From Herbidospora cretacea (GTDB lineage: Bacteria > Actinomycetota > Actinomycetes > Streptosporangiales > Streptosporangiaceae), in NCBI RefSeq assembly GCF_001570605.1, contig NZ_BBXG01000001.1, forward strand, positions 310,001-374,000: a DNA stretch of 64,000 nt, read 5' to 3'. Of this stretch, positions 28,902 to 37,472 are shown in pieces. How positions within the stretch are numbered: position 1 is the stretch's first letter; every line of letters starts with the position of its first letter. A program made the position numbers and the translations under genes. Under the pieces are notes generated by a model. It did not search any database, was not told the origin of the DNA, and was given only the letters and a program-made list of their open reading frames with translations.

Positions 28902-29683
28902 CGCGGCGGCATCGGGAAGAACCCGCTGGTCCGCGACACGTAGTCGACGAACTCCTGGCCCTTGCTCTTCGCCATGCGCTTCTCCGTCAGCGCCTTCCCG
29001 CTCTTGGAGATCAGCAGGTACGTCATCAGCACCGGGCAGACGACAGTGAGCAGCGCCCACGGGTTGCCGACGGAGATGAAGAAGAGCCCCCACCACACGG
29101 CCGCGTCACCGAAGTAGTTGGGATGCCGGGTCCACGCCCACAGCCCCCGGTCCATGACGCGGCCCTTGTTGGCCGGGTCGGCCTTGAACGCGGCGAGCTG
29201 GGCGTCCCCGATCGCCTCAAAGGCGAACCCGACGATCCAGAACGCCACCCCGATCCAGGTGAGGGCGTTCAGCGGCTCGGCCTGGTACATCGCGATCTGC
29301 ACCGGCAGGGACACGAACCACATCACCGCGCCCTGCGGAAGATAGATCTTCCTCAGCACGAACGGGGCGACCGGCCCCTGGTTCTGGCGCAGCATGGCGG
29401 CGTACCGGGGGTCCTCGCCCTTGCCGCGGTTGCGGTTGTGGATGTACGCGCCGAGCCGCACCCCCCAGATGGCGGTGAGCAGCAGCGCGAGCGTCGCCCG
29501 CACGAGGTTGCCGTCGGCGATGACGAGGGAGAGCACGAAGGAGACGACGGCGATGACGACGAACCCGATGCCCCACACCGAGTCGACGATCGACTGGTTG
29601 TCCGTGCGCAGTGCGTAGGCCATGGTGGCCGCCATGGTCAGCGCGACGGCTATGAGGGTCGCGGCCAGATTGATCCAGATCAC
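28889..29683 (-). CDS. DUF1295 membrane protein (steroid 5-alpha-reductase / isoprenylcysteine methyltransferase-like)
   Basis: 264 residues from a GTG at 29683, which overlaps the stop of the upstream thiolase gene by four bases (GTGA). Several membrane spans are visible (residues about 2-22, 33-55, 60-80, 115-135, 145-165, 195-225). The family signature RGLWAWTRHPNYFGDAAVWWGLF lies near residues 185-207. DUF1295 proteins resemble 3-oxo-5-alpha-steroid 4-dehydrogenases and membrane methyltransferases. Coupling with a thiolase suggests a lipid or isoprenoid substrate, but the reaction is not known. Confidence 0.88.
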   Translation of the reverse strand: MIWINLAATLIAVALTMAATMAYALRTDNQSIVDSVWGIGFVVIAVVSFVLSLVIADGNLVRATLALLLTAIWGVRLGAYIHNRNRGKGEDPRYAAMLRQNQGPVAPFVLRKIYLPQGAVMWFVSLPVQIAMYQAEPLNALTWIGVAFWIVGFAFEAIGDAQLAAFKADPANKGRVMDRGLWAWTRHPNYFGDAAVWWGLFFISVGNPWALLTVVCPVLMTYLLISKSGKALTEKRMAKSKGQEFVDYVSRTSGFFPMPPRQRS

Positions 29684-30840
29684 AATGACCCGTCTACCCT
29701 TTCGATGAGGACTGCCACCCCGAGCCCGGCGGCTCCGCTGACCGCCGCGACGCCGTAGCGCCCGCCGAGGCGCTCCAGATCGTCGACGCACTGCCCGACC
29801 ATGATCGCCCCGGTCGCGCCGAAGGCGTGGCCCATCGCGATCGTGCCGCCGCCGGGGTTGAGCCGGTCGGGGCCCGGCCCGAGGTCGCGCCGCAGCCGCA
29901 GGCACAGGGCGGAGAAGGCCTCGGCGAACTCGTACACGTCGACGTCGTCAGGCGAGAGCCCGGCCCTGGCCAGCACCTTCTCGATGGCGGCCTGCCCGGC
30001 GGTCAGCATGATCACCGGGTCGACGGCGGCGGTGGCGGACGCGACGATCCTGGCCCTGCCGGGGCGGGTGCCGAGCACGAGCAGCGCCGCCCCGTCGGCC
30101 AGCGCGGGGGAGGAGCCGACCGTGTGGTGGTGGTCGATCGCGCCGACCTCTGGGTGGGCCTTGAGCGCGACGGCGTCCTGCGCCGGGTCGGCGAAGGCGG
30201 GCGGGAGCGCGGCGAGCGACTCCATCGAGGTGCCGGGCCTGATCAGCTCGTCGCGGTCGAAGACCGACCCGTCGGCGCGGGTCGCCGGGATCACCGAGGC
30301 GGCGTAGTCGCCCCGGTCCCAGGCCCGCGCCGCCTTCGCGTGGGTCTCGACGGCGTAGGCGTCGAGCTGCTCGCGGGTGAACCCGTCGATGCTCGCGTTC
30401 AGATCGGCGGCGACGCCCATGTGGATCGAACCCGGGTCGGTCCAGAGGGGCGCGCGGTCGCTGAACATGGGCACCCGGGACACGCTCTCGACGCCCCCCG
30501 CCACCGCGAGGTCCAACTCCCCGGTGCGGACGCGCGCCGCCACCTGCGCCACCGCGTCGATCCCGCTGGCGCAGAAGCGGTTGACCGTGCCCCCGGGGAC
30601 CCCATCGCCCCATCCGGCGGCCAGGGTCGCGACCCTGGCCAGGTTGCCGCCCTGCTCGTCGACCTGCGAGGCCGACCCGACGATCACGTCGCCGACGGCG
30701 GCGGGGTCGAGCCCCCTGGCGACGAGGGCCCTCTGGAGATCGGCGACCAGGTCGACCGGGCTCCGGTGGTGGAGGGAGCCCTTGGGCGACCCCTTGGCGC
30801 GCGGGGTGCGGACATAGTCGAGGACGTAGACGTCGGACAC
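29680..30840 (-). CDS. Thiolase-family protein lacking the second catalytic Cys
   Basis: 386 residues. Thiolase features: nucleophilic Cys in VNRFCASGIDAV, EAFSAL in place of NEAFA, and the catalytic His in GGTIAMGHAFGATGA. At the C-terminus the usual C-x-G-G-G motif, whose Cys acts as acid/base, is replaced by VSGAAGLGVAVLIE, so that Cys is missing. It may be a weak thiolase, work in one direction only, or act as a non-classical Claisen enzyme. It is co-transcribed with the DUF1295 gene and divergent from the second thiolase-like gene with only 37 bases between starts. Confidence 0.87.
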   Translation of the reverse strand: MSDVYVLDYVRTPRAKGSPKGSLHHRSPVDLVADLQRALVARGLDPAAVGDVIVGSASQVDEQGGNLARVATLAAGWGDGVPGGTVNRFCASGIDAVAQVAARVRTGELDLAVAGGVESVSRVPMFSDRAPLWTDPGSIHMGVAADLNASIDGFTREQLDAYAVETHAKAARAWDRGDYAASVIPATRADGSVFDRDELIRPGTSMESLAALPPAFADPAQDAVALKAHPEVGAIDHHHTVGSSPALADGAALLVLGTRPGRARIVASATAAVDPVIMLTAGQAAIEKVLARAGLSPDDVDVYEFAEAFSALCLRLRRDLGPGPDRLNPGGGTIAMGHAFGATGAIMVGQCVDDLERLGGRYGVAAVSGAAGLGVAVLIERVDGSL

Positions 30841-30877
30841 GTTTGCACTCTAACTCTGTCTGTTGTAGTACGAAAGT
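30841..30877. promoter_or_regulatory. Short divergent promoter between two thiolase-family genes
   Basis: A 37-base A/T-richer spacer between oppositely directed starts. Promoters for both directions must overlap here, so joint control is likely. No clear operator palindrome was seen. Confidence 0.5.
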
Positions 30878-32083
30878 ATGCCGGAAGCCGTATGGGTCCT
30901 GGGTGGCCACCAGACCGACTTCGCCCGCAACTGGTCCCGCGAGGGCCTCGACTTCGCCGATCTCACCGAGGAGGTCGTGCGGGGCACCCTGGACGACGCC
31001 GGGATCGCCCCCGCCGACGTCGGGGTGATCCACGTCGGCAACGCCTTCGGCCAGCTGTTCACCGGCCAGGGCCAGCTCGGCGGCATGCCCGCCACGGTCG
31101 TGCCCGAGCTCTGGGACGTCCCCGCCACCCGCCACGAGGCCGCCTGCGCCTCCGGCGGCGTGGCCCTCCTCGCGGCGATGGCCGACATCGAGTCGGGCCG
31201 GTACGACTGCGCCCTGGTCCTCGGCCTGGAGCTCGAACGCACCGTCCCCGGCGACGACGCCGCCGGCCACCTGGGCGCCGCCGCCTGGGTCGGCCACGAG
31301 GGCCGGGACGCCAAGTTCATGTGGCCGCACATGTTCAGCGCCCTCACCGACGAGTACGACCGCCGCTACGGCCTCGACGAGGCCCACCTGCGCGAGATCG
31401 CCCGGCTGAACTTCGCCAACGCCAAGGCCAACCCCCTCGCCCAGACCCGGAAGTGGACCTTCACCCCGGAGAGCTTCGAGGCCGACGACGCCGCCAACCC
31501 GGTCGTCGAGGGCCGGGTCCGCCGGACCGACTGCTCCCAGATCACCGACGGCGGCGCGGGCGTGGTCCTGGCCGGCAGACGGTTCATGAGACGGCGGGCG
31601 ATGGCCCGGATCCTCGGCTGGGGCCACCGCACGGTCGGCCTGCCGCTGGACCGGAAGCTGGCCCGCAGCGCCGGCGACCGCTACGTCCTGCCGCACGTCC
31701 GCCGCGCGATCACCGACGCCTTCACCCGCGCCGGGGTCTCTCTGGAGGGGATCGACGGCATCGAGACCCACGACTGCTTCACCATGTCGGAGTACGCCGC
31801 GATCGACCACTTCGGCATCACCGAGCCGGGCGAGAGCTGGAAGGCCGTCGAGAACGGCGATCTGGCGATCGGGGGGCGTATCCCGGTCAATCCGAGCGGC
31901 GGCCTGATCGGCGGCGGCCACCCGGTCGGCGCAACCGGCGTACGGATGGTGCTCGATGCGTGTAAGCAGGTGTCGGGACGCGCGGGGGCGGGTCAGGTCG
32001 AGGGGGCCCGCCGCTTCGGCACGCTCAACATCGGCGGCAGCACCACCACGACCGTCAGCTTCGTGATCGGAACAGGGGAGTAG
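30878..32083 (+). CDS. SCP-x type thiolase / acetyl-CoA acetyltransferase-like protein
   Basis: 401 residues. The active Cys is in HEAACASGGVALL and the C-terminal His in GGLIGGGHPVGATG; the NEAF-type loop is ETHDCFTMSEYA, as in the SCP-x branch. These enzymes cleave 3-ketoacyl-CoAs, often with branched or sterol-derived chains. It is followed two bases later by the carotenoid-oxygenase gene and then a regulator, making a rightward operon. Confidence 0.88.
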   Translation: MPEAVWVLGGHQTDFARNWSREGLDFADLTEEVVRGTLDDAGIAPADVGVIHVGNAFGQLFTGQGQLGGMPATVVPELWDVPATRHEAACASGGVALLAAMADIESGRYDCALVLGLELERTVPGDDAAGHLGAAAWVGHEGRDAKFMWPHMFSALTDEYDRRYGLDEAHLREIARLNFANAKANPLAQTRKWTFTPESFEADDAANPVVEGRVRRTDCSQITDGGAGVVLAGRRFMRRRAMARILGWGHRTVGLPLDRKLARSAGDRYVLPHVRRAITDAFTRAGVSLEGIDGIETHDCFTMSEYAAIDHFGITEPGESWKAVENGDLAIGGRIPVNPSGGLIGGGHPVGATGVRMVLDACKQVSGRAGAGQVEGARRFGTLNIGGSTTTTVSFVIGTGE

Positions 32084-32085
32084 CC

Positions 32086-33594
32086 ATGGACGTCGACGTC
32101 GTCGCACGGGTCCTGTCGACCCTTCCGGAGGATGACGACCACCCCTACCGGACCGGACCGTGGCGTCCCCAGACGACCGAGTGGCGGGCCGACGACCTCG
32201 ACGTGACCGGCGAGATCCCGGCCGACCTCGACGGGGTCTACCTGCGCAACACCGAGAACCCCGTCCATCCGGCCATCGAGCGCTACCACCCGTTCGACGG
32301 CGACGGCATGATCCACGTGATCGGCTTCCGCGACGGCAAGGCGTTCTACCGCAACCGCTTCGTCCGGACCGACGGCTTCCTGGCCGAGGCCGAGGCGGGA
32401 AAACCCTTGTGGGCGGGCCTGGCCGAGCGCCCCTCGCTGTCGCTCCGCGACGGCTGGGGCGCGCGCGGCGGTCTCAAGGACGCGTCGTCGACCGACGTCG
32501 TCGTGCACGCCGGGGTGGCGCTGACCAGCTTCTACCAGTGCGGCGACCTCTACCGGCTCGACCCGCTCACCCTGGAGACGCTGGGCAAGACCACCTGGAA
32601 CGGCGACTTCCCCTATGCCTGCGGGGTGTCGGCCCACACGAAGGTCGACCCGCGCACCGGGGAGCTGCTGTTCTTCAACTACGGCACCGACGAGCCCTAC
32701 ATGCACTACGGCGTGGTCTCCGCCGACAACCGCCTGACCCACTACGTCGACGTCCCGCTGCCCGGCCCGCGGCTGCCCCACGACATGGCGTTCACCGAGA
32801 ACTACGCCATCCTCAACGACTGCCCCATGTTCTGGGACCCGGCGCTGCTGGCCCGGGGCAAGTACGCCGCCCGCTTCCACCCCGAGATCCCGCTCCGCAT
32901 CGGCGTCATCCCGAGGAACGGTTCGGCGGTCCGGTGGTTCGAGGCCGCCTCCACCTACGTCCTGCACTGGGTCAACGCCTACGAGGAGGGCGACGAGATC
33001 GTGCTCGACGGCTTCTTCCAGGAGGACCCCGAGCCGAAGGACATCGGCGACGGCAGCTACTACCAGCGCATTTTCCGCTTCCTCGCCCTCGACCGCATGA
33101 AGACGAAGCTGCACCGCTGGCGGCTCGACCTGAAGACCGGCGCCTGCCGCGAGGAACGGCTGACCGACTCCATCACCGAGTTCGGCGTGCTCAACTCCGG
33201 GTTCGGCGGCGTCGGCTACCGCTACGCCTACGCGGCGACCGGCGTCGAGGGCTGGTTCCTGTTCGACGGCCTGACCAGACACGACCTGCTGACGGGCAAG
33301 GAGGAGACGTACAAACTGCCGGAGAACGTCTACGGCAGCGAGCCCGCCATGGCCCCCCGCACCGGCTCCGCCGCCGAGGACGACGGCTACCTCATCACCC
33401 TGACGACGGACATGAACCACGACCGGTCCGAATGCCTGATCTTCGACGCCGCCCGGGTGTCCGACGGCCCGCTGGCCCGGATCCGCCTCCCCGAGCGGAT
33501 CTCCAGCGGCACCCACGCCACCTGGGCCGCCGGCGACTCCATCCCCGGCTGGCGCACCGCCGACGCGCCCGAACAGGCCATCGGGCTTGGCTGA
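32086..33594 (+). CDS. Carotenoid oxygenase family protein
   Basis: 502 residues, seven-bladed propeller family that cleaves C=C bonds of carotenoids, apocarotenoids or stilbenes with a non-heme Fe(II). The family start GEIPADLDGVYLRNTENPVH is clear. Four iron-ligand His candidates are present at expected spacing: His184 (HTKVDP), His232 (HDMAF), His294 (HWVNAY) and His477 (GTHATW). Substrate is uncertain. With the thiolases it could form a degradative route for an isoprenoid or phenylpropenoid; that is inference. Its end overlaps the regulator gene by eight bases. Confidence 0.93.
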   Translation: MDVDVVARVLSTLPEDDDHPYRTGPWRPQTTEWRADDLDVTGEIPADLDGVYLRNTENPVHPAIERYHPFDGDGMIHVIGFRDGKAFYRNRFVRTDGFLAEAEAGKPLWAGLAERPSLSLRDGWGARGGLKDASSTDVVVHAGVALTSFYQCGDLYRLDPLTLETLGKTTWNGDFPYACGVSAHTKVDPRTGELLFFNYGTDEPYMHYGVVSADNRLTHYVDVPLPGPRLPHDMAFTENYAILNDCPMFWDPALLARGKYAARFHPEIPLRIGVIPRNGSAVRWFEAASTYVLHWVNAYEEGDEIVLDGFFQEDPEPKDIGDGSYYQRIFRFLALDRMKTKLHRWRLDLKTGACREERLTDSITEFGVLNSGFGGVGYRYAYAATGVEGWFLFDGLTRHDLLTGKEETYKLPENVYGSEPAMAPRTGSAAEDDGYLITLTTDMNHDRSECLIFDAARVSDGPLARIRLPERISSGTHATWAAGDSIPGWRTADAPEQAIGLG

Positions 33595-34504
33595 CTCGCC
33601 GACCCTCCTCGAACCGGGGGGCACGAACGCGGTGGGGGTGACCCTCGGCCTGGTCGGCGACGAGTGGAACCTCCTCATCCTCCGGCACGCCGTGATGGGG
33701 GTCCGGCGCTACGCCGAGTGGCGCGCGGCGCTGCCGATCTCCCACGCGGTCCTGACCGCCCGGCTGGCCCACCTCACCGCGATGGGCGTCTTCGACCGGG
33801 TCCGCTACGCCGGGGACCGGTGTGAATACGTGCTGACCAAGCGGGGCCGCGACCTGTGGCCGGTCCTGCTCACGGTCTGGGCGTGGGAGTCGGCGTGGGT
33901 GCCCGAACACGCCGAGTCGCTGCCCGTGATGACCCACCGCGCCTGCGGCTCGGAGTTCCGCCCCGTCCTGGCCTGCCAGGCCTGCTCGGAGGCGGTCCTA
34001 CCCCGCGACGTCTCCGGGGTCTTCGGCCCCTCCGGCTCGTGGGAGCGCTCGGTGCCCGCCGGCGCGACCCGGCGGCGCGGCACCTCCGCCGAGGCGGGGC
34101 TGTTCCCCCAGACGATGAGCCTCATCGGGAACCGCTGGTCGTCGGCGATCCTCGGCGGGGCGTTCCAGGGCCTGCACCGTTTCCGCGACTTCGAACAGCG
34201 CCTGGGCGCGCCACCGGCGATCGTCGCCGACCGGCTGCGGGTCTTCTGTGAGCTGGGCATCTTCGAGCAGGTCCCCTCACGCGACCGGGCCGACTGGACG
34301 ACCTACCACCTGACCGACAAGGGGCGGGGCTTCTTCCCCGTCGTGGTGACCGCGATCGCCTGGGGCCAGCGCTGGTTCCGCGCCCCCGAGGGTCCCGCGC
34401 TGGTCTATCGGCACCGGTCGTGCGAGCGCTGGTTCCTGCCCCGGCTGCTCTGCGGCACGTGCGGTGCGGCCCTGAGCGGCCAGGACGTCGCCGTGGGGCG
34501 TTAG
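33587..34504 (+). CDS. Tandem HxlR-like winged-helix regulator with duplicated zinc-knuckle motifs
   Basis: 305 residues from a TTG start overlapping the preceding stop. Two HxlR/PadR-like winged helices are visible: residues about 17-95 (LVGDEWNLLILRHAVMGVRR) and 170-245 (LIGNRWSSAILGGAFQGLHR). Each is followed by the same Cys pattern, HRACGSEFRPVLACQAC and HRSCERWFLPRLLCGTC, that is HRxC-x9-CxxC. The whole unit is thus an internal duplication in which one chain carries two DNA readers and two putative metal sites. It is likely to regulate the thiolase/oxygenase genes. Confidence 0.85.
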   Translation: MADSPTLLEPGGTNAVGVTLGLVGDEWNLLILRHAVMGVRRYAEWRAALPISHAVLTARLAHLTAMGVFDRVRYAGDRCEYVLTKRGRDLWPVLLTVWAWESAWVPEHAESLPVMTHRACGSEFRPVLACQACSEAVLPRDVSGVFGPSGSWERSVPAGATRRRGTSAEAGLFPQTMSLIGNRWSSAILGGAFQGLHRFRDFEQRLGAPPAIVADRLRVFCELGIFEQVPSRDRADWTTYHLTDKGRGFFPVVVTAIAWGQRWFRAPEGPALVYRHRSCERWFLPRLLCGTCGAALSGQDVAVGR

Positions 34505-34514
34505 TTCCGCTGGC

Positions 34515-34553
34515 GATAGTATCGGCGGCGATACTATCAGGCACGATACTCTT
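34515..34553 (+). promoter_or_regulatory. Triple GATA/TATC operator and -10 element of the ATPase gene
   Basis: GATAGTATC (34515-34523) and GATACTATC (34530-34538) are a perfect inverted pair. A third copy begins GATACT at 34545. The three start exactly 15 bases apart. The last (GATACT) sits about ten bases before the ATG at 34560 and can serve as a -10 box, so the mRNA would be leaderless and the operator would cover the promoter. Confidence 0.7.
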
Positions 34554-34559
34554 GTCGGC

Positions 34560-35954
34560 ATGACCGGTTTCGTCGGGCGGGCTCATGAGCTCGCCGCCCT
34601 CACCAGGCAGCTCGGCCGCGTCCAGGGCGACCGGCCGGGACAGTGCGTGCTGATCCGGGGCCGGCGGCGGCTCGGCAAGTCGGCGCTGGCCGAGGAGTTC
34701 ATCCACCGTGCCGGGGCGCCGTCGCTCTACTTCACGGCCCGGGGGGAGAGGGCCGACGTCGAGCTGGCGCAACTGGGCGAGGACGTCGCGGCGTCGGACC
34801 TGCCCGGCCGGGCCGAATACGCCGAAGCGGACCCCCGGTCGTGGGCCGCCGCGCTCCAGACGCTCGCGGACGCGCTTCCGGCCGACCGGCCCTCGGTCGT
34901 GGTGATCGACGAGGTCCCCTATCTCATGGAGACCGTGCACGCCTTCGAGGGGATCCTCCAGCGGGCGTGGGACCGGTTCCTGTCGCGCAAGCCGGTGCTG
35001 CTGCTGCTCATCGGGTCGGATCTGTCGATGATGAAGGCGCTGAACAGCTACGAGCGGCCCTTCCACCAGCGGGGGACCGAGATGGTCGTCGGGCCCCTGA
35101 CCCCCGCCGAGATCCAGGCCATGCTCGGGCTCGACGCCGCGACCGCGTTCGACGCCACCCTGGTCACCGGCGGGCTGCCGCTGATCTGCGCGCAGTGGCG
35201 GCGGGGAGCGACCCTGCGGGAGTTCCTGGACGACTCCCTGACCGACCCGCTCTCCGCGCTCCTCGTGTCGGCCGAACGGTCGCTCGCGGCGGAGTTCCCG
35301 GCCGACTCCATGGCGGCCGAGGTGCTGCGCGCGATAGGCAGCGGGGAGCGCACCTTCACCAACATCGCCCGCGCGGCCGGGGGGATCTCGCACACCACGC
35401 TGAGCCGGGCGAGCGCAGTGCTGGAGGCCAAGGGCATCGTCGCCGGGGAACTGCCGCTGTCGCTGCGGCCGTCGAAGGAGCGGCGCTACCGCATCACCGA
35501 TCCCTACCTCCGGTTCTGGCTGACCTTCGTGCGTCCCCACATGCCGGAGATCGAGCGGCGGCGCGGTGATCTCACCCTGCGCCGGGTCACGGCGTCGTGG
35601 AGCTCGTGGCGAGGGAGGGCGGTGGAGCCGCTGGTCCGCGACGCGCTGGCCCGGCTCCTCCCGGACGACCGGCTGCCCGCCGCCGAGATCGGCGCCTACT
35701 GGACCCGGGGGAACACCGTCGAGATCGACATCGTGGGGGCCGACCGCACGCCCAGCGCCCGGGAACTGCGGTTCGCCGGGTCGATCAAATGGCTGGAGAG
35801 CCCGTTCGACGACCACGATCTGCAGAGGCTCATCCAGCAGCGGGCGGCGCTCACCGACGGGCCGATCCCGCTGGTCGCCGTGTCCCGGGCGGGGGTGACC
35901 CCTCCGGGTGTCGCGGCCTACGGCCCGGAGGACCTGCTCCGCGCCTGGAGCTGA
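34560..35954 (+). CDS. AAA ATPase with DUF234-like C-terminal domain
   Basis: 464 residues. STAND/ArsA-like ATPase with Walker A (RGRRRLGKSALAEEF), Walker B (SVVVIDEVPYLME), sensor-like LLLIGSDLSMM and a winged-helix region (FTNIARAAGGISHTTLSRAS). The C-terminal portion (YWTRGNTVEIDIVGADR) resembles the DUF234/PD-(D/E)xK-like segment of this family, common in archaea and actinobacteria. Cellular role unknown. It stands alone behind an elaborate operator, and its 3' end overlaps the convergent EamA gene by 104 bases. Confidence 0.85.
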   Translation: MTGFVGRAHELAALTRQLGRVQGDRPGQCVLIRGRRRLGKSALAEEFIHRAGAPSLYFTARGERADVELAQLGEDVAASDLPGRAEYAEADPRSWAAALQTLADALPADRPSVVVIDEVPYLMETVHAFEGILQRAWDRFLSRKPVLLLLIGSDLSMMKALNSYERPFHQRGTEMVVGPLTPAEIQAMLGLDAATAFDATLVTGGLPLICAQWRRGATLREFLDDSLTDPLSALLVSAERSLAAEFPADSMAAEVLRAIGSGERTFTNIARAAGGISHTTLSRASAVLEAKGIVAGELPLSLRPSKERRYRITDPYLRFWLTFVRPHMPEIERRRGDLTLRRVTASWSSWRGRAVEPLVRDALARLLPDDRLPAAEIGAYWTRGNTVEIDIVGADRTPSARELRFAGSIKWLESPFDDHDLQRLIQQRAALTDGPIPLVAVSRAGVTPPGVAAYGPEDLLRAWS

Positions 35955-36792
35955 CCGGGCGGCCCAGCAGGATGCCCGCGAACGTCAGCGCCAGGCCGCC
36001 CAGCTGGACCGGGGTGAGGGTCTCGGCCGCGACCACGGTGCCGACGAGCACCCCCGTCACGGGGTTGAGCAGGCCGATGAGGCCGACCGTGCCGGCCGGG
36101 AGATGGCGCAGGCCGGTGAACCAGGCGGTGAAGGCGACCGCGGTGGCGATCACCGACACGTAGGCGTAGGCGGCGATCGCGGGGGCGTCCACCACGGGCG
36201 GGGCGCCCTCGGCGACGATCGCGACCGGGACCAGGACCAGGCCTCCGGCGGTGAGCTGCCAGGCCGTGGACGACAGCACGTCCACCCCCGCGCTCCAGCG
36301 CTTGGCCAGGATGAAGCCGACCGACGACAGGACCATCGCCGACACCGAGGCCAGGACGCCCCAGCCGTTCACCGCCCCGGCCCCGGTCAGGACCGTGAGG
36401 GCCACTCCGGCCACGCCGACGGCCGCGCCGAGCAGGTGGGTGACCGCCGGGCGTTCGGCGACCAGGCCCCAGGCCAGCAGCATCATCACCATCGGCGAGG
36501 TCGCCATGATGGTCGAGGCGACGCTCGACGGGAGCAGCTGCGCCGCCAGGTAGACGAGGGCGAAGAAGACGCTCATGTTGAGCGAGCCGAGGACGAGCGA
36601 ACGCCACCACCACGACCCGCGCGGCAGGCTCCGCGTCACCAGCAGGAGCAGCAGACCGGCGGGGAGGGCGCGGAACACCGCGCCGTAGAGGGGATGGTCG
36701 GCGGGGAGGTAGGTGTGGGTGACGTAGTAGGTCGTCCCCCACGCGATGGGGGCGATGGCCGTCACCGGGGCCCACCGCCAGGTGGCTTCCAT
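35851..36792 (-). CDS. EamA/DMT-family transporter
   Basis: 313 residues with ten hydrophobic helices in two five-helix halves, as expected for the drug/metabolite transporter superfamily (for example VTAIAPIAWGTTYYVTHTYL and AFTAWFTGLRHLPAGTVGLI). A basic, Pro-rich tail of about 30 residues at the C-terminus overlaps the ATPase gene. It is divergent from a MarR regulator, the usual arrangement for a regulated exporter. Its ATG lies inside an operator palindrome. Confidence 0.92.
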   Translation of the reverse strand: MEATWRWAPVTAIAPIAWGTTYYVTHTYLPADHPLYGAVFRALPAGLLLLLVTRSLPRGSWWWRSLVLGSLNMSVFFALVYLAAQLLPSSVASTIMATSPMVMMLLAWGLVAERPAVTHLLGAAVGVAGVALTVLTGAGAVNGWGVLASVSAMVLSSVGFILAKRWSAGVDVLSSTAWQLTAGGLVLVPVAIVAEGAPPVVDAPAIAAYAYVSVIATAVAFTAWFTGLRHLPAGTVGLIGLLNPVTGVLVGTVVAAETLTPVQLGGLALTFAGILLGRPVSSRRGAGPPGRRPRHPEGSPPPGTRRPAGSARR

Positions 36793-36823
36793 GGAAGCAA
36801 TATAGCTTCCCGGGAAGCTATAT
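36785..36823. promoter_or_regulatory. Paired MarR operator palindromes
   Basis: A 14-bp perfect palindrome GCTTCCATGGAAGC (36785-36798) overlaps the EamA start codon. A 24-bp perfect palindrome (half-site ATATAGCTTCCC at 36800-36811, mirrored to 36823) follows. Both share the core GCTTCC/GGAAGC. The second contains TATATC, which may be the -10 box of the marR gene, so binding would shut both promoters. Confidence 0.8.
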
Positions 36824-36833
36824 CCTGACCGGC

Positions 36834-37334
36834 GTGATGGATCACGTCGCGCGCATCCAGCAGGAATGGGCCCGCGAGCGGCCCGACCTCGACGTCGGCC
36901 CGGCCGGGGTCATCGGGCGGTTGCACCGGGTCGGCGGTCACCTGACCGAGCGGCTCTGCCTCGTCTTCCGGCGGTTCGGGCTGACCGAGGGCGAGTTCGA
37001 CGTGCTGGCCGCCCTGCGCCGGGCGGGCGCGCCCTTCGAACGGGCCCCCGGCGAGCTGGCCGCCCACACGATGGTGACCACGGGGGCGATGACCAAGCGG
37101 ATCGACCGGCTGGAACAGTCGGGGCTCGTCACCCGGCGGCCCAGCGACTCCGACGGCCGGGGCCGCGTGGTGGCCCTCACCACGGCGGGCCTGGAGCTGA
37201 TCGACGCGGCCTTCACCGAGCACATGGCCAACGAGCGCCGCCTGCTCGACGCCCTCTCACCGGAGGACGCGGAACGCCTGGAGGCGATCCTCACCACCTG
37301 GCTGGCCGCCTTCGAACTGCCCGTCGGCGACTGA
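36834..37334 (+). CDS. MarR-family transcriptional regulator
   Basis: 166 residues. Winged helix with ELAAHTMVTTGAMTKRIDRL (recognition region) and the wing SDSDGRGRVVALT, flanked by dimerisation helices. The start can be GTG 36834 or ATG 36837. TATATC lies about ten bases before it, so a leaderless transcript is likely. It probably represses itself and the divergent EamA exporter through the palindromes between them. Confidence 0.92.
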   Translation: MMDHVARIQQEWARERPDLDVGPAGVIGRLHRVGGHLTERLCLVFRRFGLTEGEFDVLAALRRAGAPFERAPGELAAHTMVTTGAMTKRIDRLEQSGLVTRRPSDSDGRGRVVALTTAGLELIDAAFTEHMANERRLLDALSPEDAERLEAILTTWLAAFELPVGD

Positions 37335-37438
37335 CGCGGCGTGACGGCGGGCGGGCCGAGCGGGTGAGGAGCGCCGGATGACCGCCGCACGCCGGGCGGC
37401 GGGAGGCGCCGGGGTGGGCGTGAGCCGTAACGGAAGAG

Positions 37439-37465
37439 GGGTGGCCGGTGGAAGGCCGGCCACCC
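37439..37465 (-). terminator. Hairpin behind the DUF839 gene
   Basis: A perfect 10-bp inverted repeat (gggtggccgg / ccggccaccc) with a seven-base loop, seven bases past the stop of the minus-strand DUF839 gene and between convergent genes. It could serve both. Confidence 0.65.
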
Positions 37466-37472
37466 GTTCGGT

